From assembly GCA_942493055.1 (NCBI GenBank), contig OW818680.1, positions 4,154,001 through 4,218,000 of the forward strand: a stretch of 64,000 nt of DNA, written 5' to 3'. How positions within the stretch are numbered: the first letter of the stretch is position 1; every line of letters begins with the position of its first letter. Positions 32,706 to 41,126 of this stretch are shown here, one piece after another. Below the pieces are notes generated by a model that saw only the letters and a list, made by a program, of their open reading frames with translations, did no database searches and had not been told where the DNA came from. The position numbers and the translations under genes are program-made. This DNA comes from CAIZQW01 sp942493055 (GTDB lineage: Bacteria > Verrucomicrobiota > Kiritimatiellia > RFP12 > UBA1067).

Positions 32706-33821
32706 ATGAGTACTGTAGACTTGGGTTCGGTAGAGGCGTTCAAAATTCTGGTTGAAGATTTTCCAGACATGATTCATTCCGTTAATTCGGACGGGCAGAT
32801 CATCTACGTCAATAAGATGGCCTCATGCCTGCTGGGGTATACGCGTGATGAGCTGATGGCCATGAACATTCGGCAGCTCTATCCGCAGGAGATTCTGGAG
32901 GCTGTCGAGGAAGGTTTTAAAGAGGTAAAGCTGTACGCTGGAGAGAAGCGTATTGAAAGTCAGTTTCTGTCGAAGGACGGAACCCGCATCCCTGTTGAAC
33001 TGCGCACCCTGGCAATCCGTGATGAGAAAAAAGTATTTCTCCGGACCTTTACGGTCTCGCGCGATATGCGCAAACTAAAAGAGATGCAGGATCATTTGCT
33101 CCATGCGGGCCGCCTGGCAGCGATTGGCGAACTCGCGGCAGGGGTCGTCCATGACCTGAATAACCCATTGACCGCAATCGTCATGGTGGCTGAGATTATG
33201 AAGAAGAGCGCGGGGAACAAAGCGACCACGCTGCAGGAGTTTCGTGATCAAGCCAGCCAATATGCGGACGTCATCACGGATTCTGCGGGTTCGATGGGGG
33301 CGATCACCACGCGCCTGCGCGATTTTGCACGCGGTGTCAAGGAGCAGCATCAGCCCGTTGACCTCTATGAGCCGATCCATGACGCCCTTTTTATTATGGG
33401 CCATCGCTTCCGTCGCGCCAACATCAATGTAATGCGTAAAATGTCGAAGAACCGTCACTGGGTCATGGGTGACTTCAATCAGATCGAGCAGATCTTCTTG
33501 AACCTTTTTGCCAATGCCTGTGATGCCATGGATGCGTGCGAGACGCGCACATTGACCGTGGAGATTTCACCCGTGACCCGGGATGATGAGATGTTCTGGT
33601 GTTGTATGGTGAGAGATACGGGAGCCGGAATTCCGCAAGACCAGCAGGAGCATGTCTTTGAGTCGTTCTATACGACCAAACCGCGCGGCAAGGGCACAGG
33701 ACTCGGCCTCAGCATTGTGGGGACCATCATCAAGGAACACAATGGCTCTGTCTGGCTCGAATCCGAAGTCGGCAAAGGCACGACCTTCTTTATCCTGCTT
33801 CCGTTCAAGAAGGACGAATAA
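32706..33821 (+). CDS. PAS-domain histidine kinase
   Basis: A 371-residue soluble kinase without membrane segments. Residues 10-120 are a PAS domain (MIHSVNSDGQIIYVNKMASCLLGY), then a coiled linker, the H-box GELAAGVVHDLNNPLTAI with the phosphorylated His at 149, the N-box NQIEQIFLNLFANACDAM, the G1 box DTGAGIPQ and G2 GKGTGLGLSIV. It should autophosphorylate in response to a cytosolic signal. No receiver protein is next to it, so it is an orphan here. Its TAA stop lies in a GAATAAACGG motif that opens the repeat region downstream. Confidence 0.92.
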   Translation: MSTVDLGSVEAFKILVEDFPDMIHSVNSDGQIIYVNKMASCLLGYTRDELMAMNIRQLYPQEILEAVEEGFKEVKLYAGEKRIESQFLSKDGTRIPVELRTLAIRDEKKVFLRTFTVSRDMRKLKEMQDHLLHAGRLAAIGELAAGVVHDLNNPLTAIVMVAEIMKKSAGNKATTLQEFRDQASQYADVITDSAGSMGAITTRLRDFARGVKEQHQPVDLYEPIHDALFIMGHRFRRANINVMRKMSKNRHWVMGDFNQIEQIFLNLFANACDAMDACETRTLTVEISPVTRDDEMFWCCMVRDTGAGIPQDQQEHVFESFYTTKPRGKGTGLGLSIVGTIIKEHNGSVWLESEVGKGTTFFILLPFKKDE

Positions 33822-33837
33822 ACGGCCTGTAGCTTCC

Positions 33838-34032
33838 CTGGAATGTTGGAATATCCACCTACGCCAAGGCTACGGCGGACAGGTGGGAATGTTGGAATGA
33901 TGGGAAAAGATGAATAGCGGCTATGGGAGGGGCACGCGCCTGCGTGCCTGTGCCGCAGAGGCCTGCGCCGCTCCCGTTCGTTTGGGGAGGGCGGTCGGAT
34001 CGACCGCCTGGACGGCGATCCTCCGTCCCTCC
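33838..34032. repeat. Octamer array plus palindromic modules
   Basis: GGAATGTTGGAATA, a palindromic CTACGCCAAGGCTACGGCGG module, and GGAATGTTGGAATGATGGGA again, followed by GC-rich palindromes and GGACGGCGATCC. The combination resembles the cassettes at 56855-57093 and 61010-61199. The 280-nt gap has no gene. Confidence 0.75.
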
Positions 34033-34037
34033 CTCTG

Positions 34038-34092
34038 ATTCCCAACTTGCTGACACGTACTGACACTTCTAAGACTTATTGACACTTCTCCG
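34038..34092 (+). repeat. 'GACACTT' dispersed repeat, copy 3
   Basis: TGATTCCCAACTTGCTGACA and the rest match the copy at 25129-25181 with one base change in the middle. It lies next to the end of the truncated glycosyltransferase gene. Confidence 0.85.
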
Positions 34093-34101
34093 TGTTCCCC
34101 C

Positions 34102-34773
34102 TCAGTTTATTCCCGGAAATGCGTTTATACACCTCCGTGTGTCAAGGCCCAGCGCTTCAACGATCCGTTGCTCAAGCGCTTGCCCGCACGTGATGAAGGC
34201 TGCGCAGGACGCGCTCTCTGTGCGTATCAGTTGCCACACCCGCTCCGTCATGCCGTGACCGAGCTGGTCAACCCAGTGGTCCTCCCCGCCGATCAGGCTA
34301 TACCAGGGGATCTGAAAGCAGGCGTGCAAAATCCGGCCTTGATGGGCGAGCAGGGGGGTTGAAATTAAAATCGCCTCCGGCTTCTCCCCGAGTTGGTCAA
34401 GCGCGTCAAAGAGTTCGGCATCCAGGCGCGGATCGTATTGACCGCTAAGCGTCGCCAGCGTCATCTCAGCGCCCTGCGAGGGATCGCTGGTCTTCGCCAG
34501 GCGTGCGACGCGTGAGAGCAGCCAGGGATGGTCCAGCAGCGCGTTGATGCTGTCCGGGAGCTTTTGCAGGAGCGGCCAGGCCGTGCCCAGCCACATGCGG
34601 ACCGCGCCGTAATAGACCGGAGATCGCTCCTGCTCGGCAAGCGGAAGATAGACCGGTAACGAGCGCACAATATGGCCTGCCTTTGAAAAGCCATCCAGCA
34701 ACTGATGATCTCTCAAACAGTTTTCACATTGGAACCCGTTCGCGGTCCCGGGGCGTAGCCAAACAATGCGCAT
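34102..34773 (-). pseudogene. Truncated glycosyltransferase family 4 (acceptor domain only)
   Basis: A 223-residue reading frame that matches only the N-terminal half of a PVC-type GT4: CENCLRDHQLLDGF (family pattern CxxCLRDN), LPVYLPLAEQE, VYYGAVRMWL, IPWYSLIGGEDHWVD. It stops at NAFPGIN, exactly where the linker to the donor-binding domain would begin; the full family is about 400 residues or more. The TGA stop sits in CTCAGTTTATTCCCG, a variant of the CTCCGTTTATTCCCG repeat motif, and a GACACTT repeat follows within 10 nt. Without the donor domain it should be inactive. A stand-alone binding role cannot be excluded. Confidence 0.8.
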
Positions 34774-34778
34774 AGGTG

Positions 34779-35864
34779 TTACTCGACAACAATATCGAAG
34801 GCAGCTTTGTAATCAACGCCCGGCATATCCGAGGTGACCGAGAGCCGCCAATAGTATTTGGTGTTGCCCATCTCTCGGGTCGGATGTGCGCCCTGGGATG
34901 CGACAGGAAGTTCGAAATGGAAGGAGACGTGTGTCTGCTCTGAGCCTGCAGGTGAACCGCCGCTGATCAGCTCCGAACTCCACAGGACGTCATGATGCGT
35001 GGAGCGATGCTTGCCAGAGCCGGTCGTGTATTGGTGCGTGCAGGCGAGCACGCCCTTGAACTCGCCCTCCACCATCTTGGGAATCATCACAGTCGCGTGC
35101 AGGCGGTCGCCGAGCCTGACAATGGAGGAGGAGAGCATGAGTTCGCTCACGCCGAATTTGGAGAAGCGCATCCAGAAATAGACACCGCAGGCCGTCAGTA
35201 TGACTCCCGGGAGTACACATAACCAGAGATACCAGGGTATCGCTGCGAGGCCGACGAGTGTGACGACCTTCCACAGCAGCCAGCCCGCGACGCCATCTGC
35301 TATGATGCCGCCGAGGAGTAGCGAACGGTGAATGCCGGAGCTGCGCATCCGGATGTTGCCGTTCGCTAAACGCTTCGAGTCGCCGGAACTCAGTGTCCCC
35401 AGTAAGACGGCTATTGCTGCGCCCCCAAACGCAAACACGAAGATCAGTTGGAATCCTATCATCTCCGGACGCAGGTCGCGAATCAGCACGACCTCTTCCG
35501 GATTAGCAGGGTTCACCCAGCAGGGGAAACTCTTTTTGCTGAGGCGCGCGGTATCCAGTTTGTGAAACGTATTCTGGTGAAAGCGTCCGATATTGTCCGT
35601 GCCGGAATAAAACGACACCTTGTTGGAGTTGTACTTTTTGGAGTCCACGGTATATGTGTAGTCCGCGTCCACACGATAGGTGTAGCCGCCTTTGCTGCCC
35701 CGGTTGCGATGTAAGACGCAGGAGGTGATCTCGGCCTTTGCTTCATTCCATGACCGCGCCGCCTCAACCCGGTTCACCGCTTGGACGGTCATGAACCCCA
35801 TCCAGACGGCAACGCCCAGGAAGGGAAGCATAAACAGGGCAATAAAAATTTTAGATCCGCTCAT
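34779..35864 (-). CDS. DUF3592 membrane protein
   Basis: A 361-residue protein with an N-terminal membrane segment (IFIALFMLPFLGVAVWMGFM), a DUF3592 domain (AEITSCVLHRNRG ... YTYRVDADYTYTVDSKKYNSN; CWVNPANPEEVVL), and three further hydrophobic segments (IFVFAFGGAAIAVLLG, AGWLLWKVVTLVGLAAIPWYL, LPGVILTACGVYFWM). The C-terminal third is a soluble beta domain. The family is common in bacteria and its function is unknown. It is 5 nt upstream of the truncated GT4 on the same strand, so the two could be cotranscribed. Confidence 0.8.
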   Translation of the reverse strand: MSGSKIFIALFMLPFLGVAVWMGFMTVQAVNRVEAARSWNEAKAEITSCVLHRNRGSKGGYTYRVDADYTYTVDSKKYNSNKVSFYSGTDNIGRFHQNTFHKLDTARLSKKSFPCWVNPANPEEVVLIRDLRPEMIGFQLIFVFAFGGAAIAVLLGTLSSGDSKRLANGNIRMRSSGIHRSLLLGGIIADGVAGWLLWKVVTLVGLAAIPWYLWLCVLPGVILTACGVYFWMRFSKFGVSELMLSSSIVRLGDRLHATVMIPKMVEGEFKGVLACTHQYTTGSGKHRSTHHDVLWSSELISGGSPAGSEQTHVSFHFELPVASQGAHPTREMGNTKYYWRLSVTSDMPGVDYKAAFDIVVE

Positions 35865-35927
35865 GGATGTTCCTCATTACTTTTCACCAAAGTATAATCT
35901 CCTCTTTTTCTGATTGCAAAACAAATC

Positions 35928-36644
35928 TTATTTCCGGGTCGCGTGATAACAGACGCACATGTCAAAGACAAAGCCAGTCTTGCGGACGGCGCTGAAGCCT
36001 GCGGCCGCGAGCAGGGCCTCCAGTTCGGTCGAAGACGGCATGGACTGCATGGAGCGCATGAGATAGCTGTAGGCGCCCGGATGACCAGTCAGCCAGCCCA
36101 CAAGCGGCGCCACACTCTTCTGGTAGGCATTGAATAATCCCTGCTTCAGCCGTGTCCCCGGCCGTGTCGCCTCCAGGATGATCAGACAGCCGTCTGGCTT
36201 AAGCACACGGGCCATCTCCGATAATGCCTTGGGCATATCCACGAAATTCCGCAGACCGAAACCCACGGTCACCGCATCAAAACGTCCTGCGTCAAAGGGC
36301 AACGCCATCACATCCCCGTGCACAAAGACCGCTTTGTCCACTTTTCTGCGCGCAAGCGTCAGCATCTCTTCCGAAAAATCAAGGCCGATGACCCTGCTGG
36401 TCGGGCTCGCCTTCAACACAGCAATTAAAAAATCGCCAGTACCGCACGCCACATCCAGCACCTGTTGCGGCCGCTCTTCTGAAAAAGATGCAACGGCCTG
36501 TTTCCGCCAGTGTGCGGCAAGGCCGAAGGAGAGCAACGCATTGCCTCGGTCATATTCAGGCGCAAGGTCATCAAAGGTCCGTCGCAGTTGCGTCGCCTTC
36601 TCCTCGCTGGAGGCCGGGTCAGGTTTTATCGAATCAAGGTTCAT
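35928..36644 (-). CDS. ubiE: Demethylmenaquinone methyltransferase
   Basis: A 238-residue methyltransferase of the UbiE/MenG type: DLAPEYDRGNALLSFGLAAHWR, motif I VLDVACGTGDFLIAV, ALPFDAGRFDAVTVGFGLRNF and the C-terminal MCVCYHATRK. It methylates demethylmenaquinol in the last step of menaquinone synthesis. It overlaps the end of menA by 4 nt, so the two last steps are cotranslated. The specificity for menaquinone rather than ubiquinone is inferred from that neighbour. Confidence 0.92.
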   Translation of the reverse strand: MNLDSIKPDPASSEEKATQLRRTFDDLAPEYDRGNALLSFGLAAHWRKQAVASFSEERPQQVLDVACGTGDFLIAVLKASPTSRVIGLDFSEEMLTLARRKVDKAVFVHGDVMALPFDAGRFDAVTVGFGLRNFVDMPKALSEMARVLKPDGCLIILEATRPGTRLKQGLFNAYQKSVAPLVGWLTGHPGAYSYLMRSMQSMPSSTELEALLAAAGFSAVRKTGFVFDMCVCYHATRK

Positions 36645-37501
36645 GTCGATTGCCCAAAGACAAGCAGGCTGACAATCATCAGCGCACAGAAGAGAAAATG
36701 AAAGCCGGCTGAACGCTCCTCCAACGTCTCCACCCGCTTGCGTTGCAATGCGTCACGGGAGAGCGCAAGGCCCAAGGGCAATGCTAAGAAAGGAGGCAGG
36801 AAGGCGTAGAATGGCACATACAAACTCATCAGGATGCACAGCAGGACAAACGGTGCCATGTTCAAGACGACATAGAGCCCGAAAGCGAAACGTTCACCGG
36901 TCAGGAGCGAGAAGGTCTTGATCTTGGCCGCGCGGTCAGAGGCGATGTCGCGCAGGTCATTGCCATGGAGAATGGCGGCGACGAGGCAGCCGACAGGCAG
37001 GGAGAGCAAGGCCGCTTTCAGGGAGAGGGTTTGCGTCTGTGCAAAAAAGGACGCGAGAACCTCCAGCGGTCCCATCAACAGGAAAACGCCCGGCACCCCG
37101 AGTCCGGCATATTTGAAGAAGCGGGTGGTATAGCAGGCGGCGCCCAGCACCCCGGCGGCAGCGAAGAAGAGCAGCTTCCAGGTCGAGAGCGCGACAATCA
37201 CTGCCGCCAATACGATGCTGAGCAGGAGCAGTGCAGTGCCTGCGCGGCGGACAATCGGCAAGGGTATGGGACACGGCGGCTTGTCCTTGTCCACACCTGA
37301 AACGCCATCCCCGTAAGTGTTCAGCAAGTTAGTGGCCAGTTGCAGGCACCAGCCGCACGCCAGCATCAGACCCACGAGCAGCCACGAGAAGCAACCAGCC
37401 TGGTGCGCCAGCACAGCCCCTAAAGCGATGGGCATAGTTGTCGCAGTCAGCGACCAGATCCGCATTGTCATCAGCCATGTTTTCATACGTGCGAACAGCA
37501 T
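36641..37501 (-). CDS. menA: 1,4-dihydroxy-2-naphthoate prenyltransferase
   Basis: A 286-residue UbiA-family membrane protein with about eight membrane segments. The ATG at 37501 is chosen because AGGGA lies seven bases upstream; the open frame extends to 37552. WSLTATTMPIALGAVLAHQAG is the N-terminal signature, ATNLLNTYGDGVSGVDKD the first prenyl-diphosphate site (a variant of NxxNDxxD), and ILHGNDLRDIASDRAAK the second. It attaches the prenyl chain to DHNA to give demethylmenaquinone. With ubiE it indicates menaquinone-based respiration; other men genes are elsewhere. Confidence 0.9.
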   Translation of the reverse strand: MLFARMKTWLMTMRIWSLTATTMPIALGAVLAHQAGCFSWLLVGLMLACGWCLQLATNLLNTYGDGVSGVDKDKPPCPIPLPIVRRAGTALLLLSIVLAAVIVALSTWKLLFFAAAGVLGAACYTTRFFKYAGLGVPGVFLLMGPLEVLASFFAQTQTLSLKAALLSLPVGCLVAAILHGNDLRDIASDRAAKIKTFSLLTGERFAFGLYVVLNMAPFVLLCILMSLYVPFYAFLPPFLALPLGLALSRDALQRKRVETLEERSAGFHFLFCALMIVSLLVFGQST

Positions 37502-37591
37502 ACACGAATCCCTGTTTCCGGCGCAAGCGCAGAAAATTTCAGAAAATTGCACTTGCCTATAAACGACATTCTTTGTTAGTGTTCAAAACAT

Positions 37592-39388
37592 ATGAGAAAC
37601 TTTATGATCACGTTACATCAGATTCTCTTCGTTGCAACGACAGCGGCCAGCCTTGCCTTTGCAGGCTCGGTTGTCACGGTCGAGGGCCAGGCGGGTGCCT
37701 ATCAGCTCGTCAAGGACAGCAAGCCCTACTTTGTCAGGGGCGCTGGCGGAGGCGGGCCCAAGGACCTCTTGAAGGCGCTCGGCGGCAACTCCTTCCGCAC
37801 CTGGGGCAGCGATGATGCGGCGCAACAATTGGACGAAGCGCAAAAGCAGGGGCTCACCGTCACGATCGGCCATTGGCTGGGACACCAGGCGCATGGCTTC
37901 AATTACGGCGATGCCGCCGCGCTTGCGCGCCAGAAAGAGGATGTGCGGAAGACGGTGCTGAAACACAAGGACCATCCTGCGCTGCTGATGTGGGCGCTGG
38001 GCAATGAGATGGAGATGAATTGCTCGCATGAGGAGTCGATGTGGAACCATATCAACGACTTGGCGCTGATGGTCAAGTCGTTGGACCCGCACCACCCTGT
38101 GATGACCGTCATTGCGGAAATTCCCGATGCAAAGGTCCAGTCCCTTCATCGTCTCTGCCCCGCAATCGATGTCGTGGGCATCAACACGTATGGCGGCGCA
38201 GCCTCCATACCCGAGCGCTGGCGCAAGGCTGGCGGCACCAAGCCCTACATCATCACGGAGTTCGGTCCGCCCGGCCAGTGGGAGGTGAAGAAGAACGCCT
38301 TTGGCTGTCCCCCAGAACTGACCAGCACGGAAAAGGGGAAATTCTATGGCGAGGTTTATCGCAAGGTCACAGCAGCGGACAAAGGAAAGCTCTGCCTCGG
38401 CCTCTATGCGTTCACCTGGGGATACAAGGTCGAGGCCACGCCGACCTGGTATGGCCTGCTGCTGCCCGACAACTCCAAGCTCGCCGCAACCGAGGCGATG
38501 CAGGAGTGCTGGGGCGAGTCGAAGGTCGGCAATCGCGTCCCGCACATTGAAAAGCTGGAGGTCTCCAAGGATGTCCTGACCAGCGAAGGCGAAACATTCA
38601 CGGCATCAACCTCGGCCTCTGATCCTGAAAACGATCCGCTGACCTGGAAGTGGATCTTGATGCAGGAGTCCGCGCATTATGATGTGACGGGTGTGGGCGA
38701 GCCGACACCTCCTGGATTCGCCGATGCGATCATCTCAGGCCAAGGCACGCCGAAGGTCATTGTGAAGCCTCCGGCTGGCGGCAAGTATCGCCTCTATGCA
38801 TACGTGTTCGACGGAAAGAAAAATGCCGCGTATGCCAATTGCGCGATACAGGGTGCAGGCGCTGAGTTTAAGGCGAAGCCTGCTCAGGTCAAGCTGCCGT
38901 GCGCCGTCTTTGCTTCAGGCGAGCCGGAGCGCTGGGCAGCCTCAGGCTACATGGGCAACCATGGCGCGATCAAGATGGAGCTGGGCTGCACGGAGAAACC
39001 GCATAGCGGCGCAACCTGCATCAAGGTCTCCTATAACGCCTCGGACAACTGGGCGGGCGTGATGTGGCAGCATCCGGCCAACGACTGGGGCAAGCAAGCA
39101 GGCGGCTTCAATCTCGAAGGCGCGACCATGTTGGTCTTCTGGGCGCGCGGCGAGACAGGCGGTGAAAAGGTCAGCTTCGCGATTGGCGGACTCACGAATA
39201 CGGAGTTTTCAGATAGCGCCCAGGCGGAACTCAAAGACGTCGTACTCAAGAATGTCTGGACGCGCTATCGCATTCCGCTGGACGGACGTGACATGCAATG
39301 CATCAAGACAGGCTTCAAGTGGGTCATTGCGAATCCTGGCAAGCCGCTCACCTTTTACCTGGATGATATCTATTACACGCAGGACTAA
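37592..39388 (+). CDS. Exported glycoside hydrolase, GH2-like clan A barrel
   Basis: A 598-residue protein with a signal peptide (MITLHQILFVATTAASLAFA). The TIM barrel (residues 30-320) resembles the GH2 catalytic domain: LKALGGNSFRTWGSD, MWALGNEMEMN with the acid/base Glu139, and YIITEFGPPGQW with the nucleophile Glu223. Residues 340-430 look like an Ig or PKD-type domain (ASDPENDPLTWKWI), and the C-terminal 150 residues a carbohydrate-binding jelly roll. The substrate is unknown; a beta-linked glucan or mannan is possible given the GH16 gene that converges on it 9 nt later. There is no Shine-Dalgarno. Confidence 0.85.
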   Translation: MRNFMITLHQILFVATTAASLAFAGSVVTVEGQAGAYQLVKDSKPYFVRGAGGGGPKDLLKALGGNSFRTWGSDDAAQQLDEAQKQGLTVTIGHWLGHQAHGFNYGDAAALARQKEDVRKTVLKHKDHPALLMWALGNEMEMNCSHEESMWNHINDLALMVKSLDPHHPVMTVIAEIPDAKVQSLHRLCPAIDVVGINTYGGAASIPERWRKAGGTKPYIITEFGPPGQWEVKKNAFGCPPELTSTEKGKFYGEVYRKVTAADKGKLCLGLYAFTWGYKVEATPTWYGLLLPDNSKLAATEAMQECWGESKVGNRVPHIEKLEVSKDVLTSEGETFTASTSASDPENDPLTWKWILMQESAHYDVTGVGEPTPPGFADAIISGQGTPKVIVKPPAGGKYRLYAYVFDGKKNAAYANCAIQGAGAEFKAKPAQVKLPCAVFASGEPERWAASGYMGNHGAIKMELGCTEKPHSGATCIKVSYNASDNWAGVMWQHPANDWGKQAGGFNLEGATMLVFWARGETGGEKVSFAIGGLTNTEFSDSAQAELKDVVLKNVWTRYRIPLDGRDMQCIKTGFKWVIANPGKPLTFYLDDIYYTQD

Positions 39389-39397
39389 ATAAGCGTC

Positions 39398-40234
39398 TTA
39401 CTTCTTCTGAAAGACACGGACGTAGTCGATTTCATACTGCGTCGGGAAGGGTGTCTTTGAGGGATCGCCGCCGGAGTTGCCGCCGATCGCCAGGTTCAGT
39501 AAGAGATAATGCGGTTGCTGGAAGGGATTCTTTGGCCCCTGATCCGTCGGGTTGATCGTCTGGGAGAGGTCAATCGTGTTCAGCAGCAGATCATCGACAT
39601 AAATCTTGATCGCTTCGCTGTCCCAGTCCATGCGCCAGATATGGAACTTGGTGTCCCACGCCGGATCATTGAAGGACTCCATCGGTTTCTTGCTGTTGTC
39701 CCACTTTGCCTCCCACCGTTTCTCCGTGCCCCAACAGGCATTCGCGAGGATGCTGTGTCCATAGTACTCCATGATATCGATCTCGCCGCAGCTCGGCCAT
39801 TGGCCTTTGATGCCCAGCAGCCAGATCGCAGGCCAGAGACCCTTCTGGGTTTTGAATCTGGCTTTGATCTCAAAGCGTCCGTACTGCCAGCTGTGAAGTC
39901 CGCGTGTCTTGAGGCTGGAGGACGTATACTCGATGGTCGGCCGTTTGTCGCCCCAGTATTTGGCATCCTGCTTGTATTTCGGATTGGGCTTCTGTTCCCG
40001 GCGTCCCTCGATGATGAGCTTGCCGCCCTTGCAGATTGCGTTGTCCGGCTGATACCACTGAAGCTCCTGGTTGCGTTCAAAGCCCTGCTCAAAAATCCAG
40101 TTCTTGGGATTCGGCGGACCCTCCACATCAAACTCATCCGCCCACACCAATTGATATCCATTAGTCGCTGCTCCCGCCGCCACGCAGAGCGACATCACCC
40201 CCGCCATTATTCCCCATACGATTCCATGCTTCAT
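39398..40234 (-). CDS. Exported GH16 beta-glucanase
   Basis: A 278-residue GH16 enzyme with a signal peptide (GIVWGIMAGVMSLCVAAGAA). YQLVWADEFDVEGPPNPKNW begins the jelly roll; GLWPAIWLLG and the catalytic GEIDIMEYYG (Glu151 nucleophile, Asp153, Glu156 acid/base) are intact; HIWRMDWDSEAIKIYVDD and YEIDYVRVFQK close the fold. The EIDIME spacing is typical of laminarinases and lichenases. It probably hydrolyses beta-1,3-glucan outside the cell and works with the convergent GH2-like enzyme. Confidence 0.95.
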   Translation of the reverse strand: MKHGIVWGIMAGVMSLCVAAGAATNGYQLVWADEFDVEGPPNPKNWIFEQGFERNQELQWYQPDNAICKGGKLIIEGRREQKPNPKYKQDAKYWGDKRPTIEYTSSSLKTRGLHSWQYGRFEIKARFKTQKGLWPAIWLLGIKGQWPSCGEIDIMEYYGHSILANACWGTEKRWEAKWDNSKKPMESFNDPAWDTKFHIWRMDWDSEAIKIYVDDLLLNTIDLSQTINPTDQGPKNPFQQPHYLLLNLAIGGNSGGDPSKTPFPTQYEIDYVRVFQKK

Positions 40235-40243
40235 CTTTTTTCC

Positions 40244-40699
40244 TTATTTTTTTCTCGATGTTAAATCCAAGAGACTCTGTGGATAGCCTTTGCCGTAGAC
40301 AATGAGAGGGGCGAGAAAGAGTGAGACCACAATAAGAAACGTTAAGTAGTCGTGATAGGATACTTGCCCCCTGTTAGAAATATCGACAGCCATATTCGCG
40401 ATTGTCCCGATGAGAAGAGTTGAAAAAATCGTGGCATACATGAAACGTGCTGGACGTGAAATAGACCTCCAGCAAAAGCTCATGAGGGATGATACGCATG
40501 CGGTTATGCCTAACAGAAGGCCGAGTCCCTGAAGACGTGCGATGAGCGGGAGGCTGACTGCATGGGCATGATTCTTTGCAGGCTCGGCCATTTCGGGAAT
40601 GGTGCGAGGAATGATCGAGAGAGCCGCAAGGGTGATGAGACCGATGAGCAGAACGTTCCAGATGTATTTAAGAGTCGTCTTCAAAGCGTTTGTGGTCAT
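40244..40699 (-). CDS. Small membrane protein of unknown function
   Basis: A 151-residue protein with about four hydrophobic segments (VLLIGLITLAALSII; LLLGITACVSSLMSF; YATIFSTLLIGTIANMAV; FLIVVSLFLAPLIVYG). No known family is recognised. It ends 9 nt before the GH16 gene on the same strand and could be in its operon. A role in the membrane is certain only in the sense of location. Confidence 0.6.
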   Translation of the reverse strand: MTTNALKTTLKYIWNVLLIGLITLAALSIIPRTIPEMAEPAKNHAHAVSLPLIARLQGLGLLLGITACVSSLMSFCWRSISRPARFMYATIFSTLLIGTIANMAVDISNRGQVSYHDYLTFLIVVSLFLAPLIVYGKGYPQSLLDLTSRKK

Positions 40700-41126
40700 T
40701 TCGAAAAGCTTCTCAATCGCTTGCGGTTAATCAAGCCAATGAAATTGCTATGATTGCTTTTTATCCTGTAAAAATCAAGCGAAACTTCTGAATTGATCCG
40801 CGGTTGGAAAACTCTTTCCCCACGGAACACACGGAATGTCACGGAAAAAGAACCAAATCATTTCTTCTGTGTTCTTCCTGTGCGTATGACAAGGCTTACC
40901 TATAGCTTCAGTTTTTACCGCAAAGAACACAAAGATCTCAAAGATGAACTTCTGTATGCACTGTTTTGTAATTTGGGTTAACCTGTTTTCTCTGTGTTCT
41001 ATGCGTTCTTCCTGACCGCCGTAGCCTTGGCGTAGGCTGGTTGTGGTTAAAAAATCTCAATCCGCGTCAATCCGCGCAATCCGTAGCTAAAAGTTATCCC
41101 TCCGTTTATTTGTGTGGTCTTTGCTG
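40700..41126. other. Repeat-rich gap without genes
   Basis: This 427-nt gap holds CTGTAAAAATCAAGCGAAAC (40766-40785; a near copy lies at 43703-43722), a block rich in ACCGCAAAGAACACAAAGA words (about 40917-40935), and the second copy of the 'CAATCCGCG' repeat. The motif CTCCGTTTATTTG ends the repeat near 41101. The small open frame at 40793 lies in this material and is not supported. Confidence 0.6.
40995..41099. repeat. Dispersed repeat 'CAATCCGCG', copy 2
   Basis: TGTTCTATGCGTTCTTCC, CCGCCGTAGCCTTGGCG, AGGCTGGTTGTGGTTAAA, TCAATCCGCGTCAATCCGCG and CAATCCGTAGCTAAAAG occur in the same order as at 24939-25085. The central module differs in length between the copies. Confidence 0.8.

Noticed and set aside
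37547..37575. Promoter before the GH2-like gene (TTGCAC with ACTTGCCTATAAACG)
   Set aside because: It resembles the TTGAGACTTGCCCATAAATGG promoters in part, but there is no acceptable -10 box at the right distance.
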